This document shows, in pieces, positions 6,739-8,508 of a stretch of DNA of 8,508 bases. The notes below the pieces were generated by a model, which had not been told where the DNA came from, ran no database searches, and was given only the letters and a program-made list of their open reading frames with translations. The stretch is from Parafilimonas sp. (GTDB lineage: Bacteria > Bacteroidota > Bacteroidia > Chitinophagales > Chitinophagaceae): assembly GCA_023251275.1 (NCBI GenBank), contig JAHEZC010000080.1, positions 1 to 8,508 of the forward strand, in the 5' to 3' direction. Position numbers and translations under genes: made by a program. Numbering within the stretch: position 1 is the first letter of the stretch; each line of letters starts with the position of its first letter.

Positions 6739-6774
6739 TAGTTAACCCTCCGTCATCCTTTCTCGCAGAAAGGA
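6739..6774 (-). promoter_or_regulatory. Hairpin plus Shine-Dalgarno leader of rpsQ
   Basis: A perfect eight-pair stem TCCTTTCT/AGAAAGGA (plus 6767-6774 and 6756-6763) with a three-base loop precedes TGACGGAGGGTTAACTA and the ATG; CCTCC is at plus 6747-6751. This is the longest stem of the four similar leaders. The remaining spacer up to rpmC (6775-6832) shows nothing recognisable. Confidence 0.6.
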
Positions 6775-6832
6775 TTTTTAAAAGTTTTTATTTCCCCCAC
6801 TGCACATTCTTTACAGAGTGCCCAGCGTGTTT

Positions 6833-7045
6833 TTAAATACTTATCTGCCTTTTATTTAATTCAGTTTTCAGTCTTGCAATATCTTTCCTGAGATTGCGGA
6901 TGCTTATAGGATTTTCCAATGGAGAAATAGCATGAGCGAATTCCAGCTTTTTCAACCTTAACTGATCTTCACGGATACGTGCCGTGATATCGTTTTCGTT
7001 TAAATCCTTCAGACCCTTATTAAAATCATATTTATTATTAGCCAT
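6833..7045 (-). CDS. rpmC: 50S ribosomal protein uL29 (L29)
   Basis: uL29 lies next to the exit tunnel, where with uL23 it helps dock trigger factor and signal recognition particle. The 70 residues form the usual two-helix hairpin: helix one about 17-42 (NENDITARIREDQLRLKKLEFAHAI) and helix two about 47-67 (SIRNLRKDIARLKTELNKR). LENPISIRNLRKDIARLKT matches the family signature. The N-terminus is about seven residues longer than in E. coli (63 in total there). The ATG at 7045 follows an AT-rich leader with an AATTTGAAAA unit and no Shine-Dalgarno sequence. It lies 82 bases after rplP. Confidence 0.96.
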   Translation of the reverse strand: MANNKYDFNKGLKDLNENDITARIREDQLRLKKLEFAHAISPLENPISIRNLRKDIARLKTELNKRQISI

Positions 7046-7127
7046 TATTTTTTAATTAAAATTTGAAAACTCTGTAACCTCGGATTAACATTTTTATCAA
7101 TGACTATTACAATTTCAAATTATCTTA

Positions 7128-7547
7128 TCAACTCCTCAGATCTCTTCGCACTACAAATCTTGTTTTGATGGGTAATTTTTGTGCCGCAAGAAGCATGGCT
7201 TCCTGCGCAATCTGCATAGAAACCCCATCACATTCAAATAAAATACGTCCTGACTCTACTACAGCCGCCCAAAATTCAGGATTGCCTTTACCTTTTCCCA
7301 TCCTCACTTCCAAAGGCTTGCGGGTAATCGGTTTATCCGGAAATATACGAATCCACACATTACCTTCCCGCTTCATTGCACGTGTCATAGCCTGCCTGGC
7401 GGCCTCTATCTGGCGATTTGTCAGCCATATAGGCTGCAAAGATTTCAGTCCATAAGAACCAAATGCAATCGTAGTACCTCTTTTAGCCACGGCCCTTATC
7501 CGCCCTTTTTGCGCCTTTCTGTGCTTTGTCCTTTTTGGCTGTAACAT
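7128..7547 (-). CDS. rplP: 50S ribosomal protein uL16 (L16)
   Basis: uL16 joins late in 50S assembly and reaches toward the peptidyl-transferase centre and A-site tRNA. The 139 residues begin [16 protein letters not shown], then show [34 protein letters not shown] (29-62), [33 protein letters not shown] (65-97) and [14 protein letters not shown]. All are strong family blocks. Arg82 aligns with the E. coli arginine (Arg81) that is hydroxylated by RoxA/YcfD; modification here is unknown. The start is the ATG at 7547, 33 bases after rpsC, the shortest true spacer in the window. An AATTTGAAAAGTTGAAAATT repeat fills most of that spacer, and no Shine-Dalgarno sequence is seen. Confidence 0.98.
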   Translation of the reverse strand: MLQPKRTKHRKAQKGRIRAVAKRGTTIAFGSYGLKSLQPIWLTNRQIEAARQAMTRAMKREGNVWIRIFPDKPITRKPLEVRMGKGKGNPEFWAAVVESGRILFECDGVSMQIAQEAMLLAAQKLPIKTRFVVRRDLRS

Positions 7548-7554
7548 ATATTAC

Positions 7555-7574
7555 AATTTGAAAAGTTGAAAATT
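7555..7574. repeat. AATTTGAAA-type repeat between rpsC and rplP
   Basis: Two TTGAAAA units stand in tandem, the same family as at 3997-4034. They occupy most of the 33-base spacer and end seven bases before the rplP start codon. A single further unit lies at 7060-7069 before rpmC, and AATTTCAAATT lies at 7111-7121 after rplP. Confidence 0.6.
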
Positions 7575-7580
7575 GCCTGT

Positions 7581-8402
7581 TTAATTTCTCCGGTCTCTTC
7601 TACCGCCCCGATCTCCTCCTCCTCTTCTATCGCCACCGCCGCCTCCTCTTCTATCATCTCTCCTGTCACCACCACGCCTGTCATGTCTTTCGTGCCTGTC
7701 ATCGTCCCTTCTTTCTCTTCTATCGCTCAAATCACTCTTACCGCCTACAAAATTTGGATTCAATTCCCGCTTACCCAGCACTTCGCCTTTACAAATCCAG
7801 ACCTTAATTCCAATTTTACCGTAAACAGTGAGAGCAAATACAGAAGCGTAATCAATATCCATACGGAATGTGTGCAAAGGCACACGCCCCTGTTTTATTT
7901 CTTCTGTTCGGGCAATTTCAGCACCACCCAAGCGTCCGCTCACTTTCACCTTAATACCTTCGGCGCCCATACGCAACGCAGAGGCAATAGTCATCTTAAT
8001 GGCACGTTTATAATTAATACGGTTTTCAATTTGCCGTGCGATAGTATCGCCTACTATTGCAGCATCCAGTTCCGGACGCCGGATCTCCAGTATATTTATC
8101 TGTACATCTTCCTTGCCTGTAAGTTTCTTCAATTCCTCTTTAATGCGGTCAACTTCGTTACCTCCTTTTCCGATGATGATGCCGGGTTTTGAAGTATGGA
8201 TTGTAACAATCAGTTTTCCCAGGGTACGCTCAATCACAATTTTTGAAATGCCCCCTTTGTTGATACGTGCATTGAGATATTTCCTGATTTTATTATCTTC
8301 AATCAGCTTACCGGCAAAGTCTTTTTTACTACTATACCAGTTACTCTCCCAACCACGTATGATACCTAACCTGTTACCTATCGGATTTGCTTTCTGACCC
8401 AT
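7581..8402 (-). CDS. rpsC: 30S ribosomal protein uS3 (S3) with an Arg/Gly/Asp-rich C-terminal tail
   Basis: uS3 lines the mRNA entry channel of the 30S head and shares mRNA-unwinding activity with uS4 and uS5. The 273 residues begin [20 protein letters not shown], the family opening, and contain a type II KH domain with the GIIIGKGG loop (74-81). The C-terminal S3 domain follows, with [21 protein letters not shown] (108-128), [13 protein letters not shown] (155-167) and [17 protein letters not shown] (194-210). Residues 222-273 are a low-complexity tail of roughly 19 Arg, 12 Gly and 12 Asp (blocks such as [18 protein letters not shown]). E. coli S3 is 233 residues, so the tail accounts for the extra length. 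An in-frame TTG at 8441 and an open frame beyond it are ignored in favour of the ATG at 8402. Confidence 0.98.
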   Translation of the reverse strand: MGQKANPIGNRLGIIRGWESNWYSSKKDFAGKLIEDNKIRKYLNARINKGGISKIVIERTLGKLIVTIHTSKPGIIIGKGGNEVDRIKEELKKLTGKEDVQINILEIRRPELDAAIVGDTIARQIENRINYKRAIKMTIASALRMGAEGIKVKVSGRLGGAEIARTEEIKQGRVPLHTFRMDIDYASVFALTVYGKIGIKVWICKGEVLGKRELNPNFVGGKSDLSDRRERRDDDRHERHDRRGGDRRDDRRGGGGGDRRGGGDRGGRRDRRN

Positions 8403-8414
8403 GTTGAATGAGTT

Positions 8415-8445
8415 AATTTGAAAGTTTGAAATATATTTCAAACTT
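8415..8445. repeat. AATTTGAAA repeat ending in a 20-bp perfect palindrome, rpsC leader
   Basis: Positions 8424-8443 are perfectly self-complementary (GTTTGAAATA and its complement). They can form an eight-pair hairpin with a four-base loop, 21 bases before the rpsC ATG. The left side continues the AATTTGAAAG unit seen in other spacers. No run of T follows closely enough to make it a clear terminator. Positions 8446-8508 are AT-rich with a nine-base T run at 8463-8471; the end of rplV is expected here or just beyond, but I cannot fix it. Confidence 0.65.
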
Positions 8446-8508
8446 CCGGGTATTTGTTTTAATTTTTTTTTAATGCTGTTAAAGTCATTTTCGAATTTTT
8501 TCCAAACT

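Noticed and set aside
7496..7702. Minus-strand ORF of 68 residues rich in Glu, Gly and Thr overlapping rpsC and rplP
   Set aside because: It is an alternative frame of the repetitive rpsC tail; both overlapping genes are strongly conserved and there is no family match.
7566..8192. Plus-strand ORF of 208 residues opposite rpsC
   Set aside because: It is antisense to a certain gene; its Ser/Thr-rich start mirrors the Arg/Gly codons of the rpsC tail.
8403..8508. Open frame continuing upstream of the rpsC ATG to the window edge
   Set aside because: The added residues are AT-driven (Lys, Asn, Ile, Phe) and [13 protein letters not shown] is the family start. The in-frame TTG at 8441 lies inside the palindrome.
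8485..8508. Possible end of rplV (a frame reading SLEKIRK then stop)
   Set aside because: Another frame ends at about 8461, and the L22 tail is too variable to choose; not enough sequence to call.

Overview
The window holds a stretch of the S10-spc ribosomal-protein gene cluster, read entirely on the minus strand from right to left: rpsC, rplP, rpmC, rpsQ, rplN, rplX, rplE, rpsN, rpsH, rplF, rplR, rpsE, rpmD, rplO, secY, and then the first codons of map at the left edge. All fifteen complete genes look intact and have normal lengths for their families. Most ORFs on the plus strand are shadows of these genes. This is a core housekeeping region. I see no mobile element, CRISPR array, RNA gene or novel protein system.

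The organism is most likely a member of Bacteroidota, probably near Chitinophagaceae. The reasons are the SecY N-terminus, the 89-residue zinc-free uS14, map directly after secY without adk, AT-rich leaders mostly lacking a Shine-Dalgarno sequence, and AATTTGAAA- and ATTACGATTTACAA-type spacer repeats. The family placement rests on recall and cannot be proved from the window alone.

Layout: 8444-8508 is an AT-rich edge where rplV should end. 7581-8402 is rpsC, with a long Arg/Gly/Asp tail. 6029-7547 holds rplP, rpmC, rpsQ and rplN. 2126-5905 is the spc block rplX to rpmD, in which rplX and rplE overlap by one base. 1610-2059 is rplO, followed by a terminator-like hairpin. 176-1531 is secY, followed by a second terminator. 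1-34 is the start of map. No gene-free stretch exceeds 141 bases.

The products are 30S proteins (uS3, uS17, uS14, uS8, uS5), 50S proteins (uL16, uL29, uL14, uL24, uL5, uL6, uL18, uL30, uL15), the SecY translocon channel that receives nascent membrane proteins from the ribosome, and methionine aminopeptidase, which trims new proteins.

The least ordinary material lies between the genes. Spacers are 33-141 bases, apart from the single overlap. Four of them (before rplR, rpsH, rplX and rpsQ) carry a similar module: a short hairpin followed directly by a GGAGG Shine-Dalgarno-like sequence and the start codon. The hairpin arms differ between copies while the downstream part is conserved. Also notable are the hairpin plus T-tract between rplO and secY, a 20-bp perfect palindrome before rpsC, an altered KOW loop in L24, and several proposed start-codon choices.
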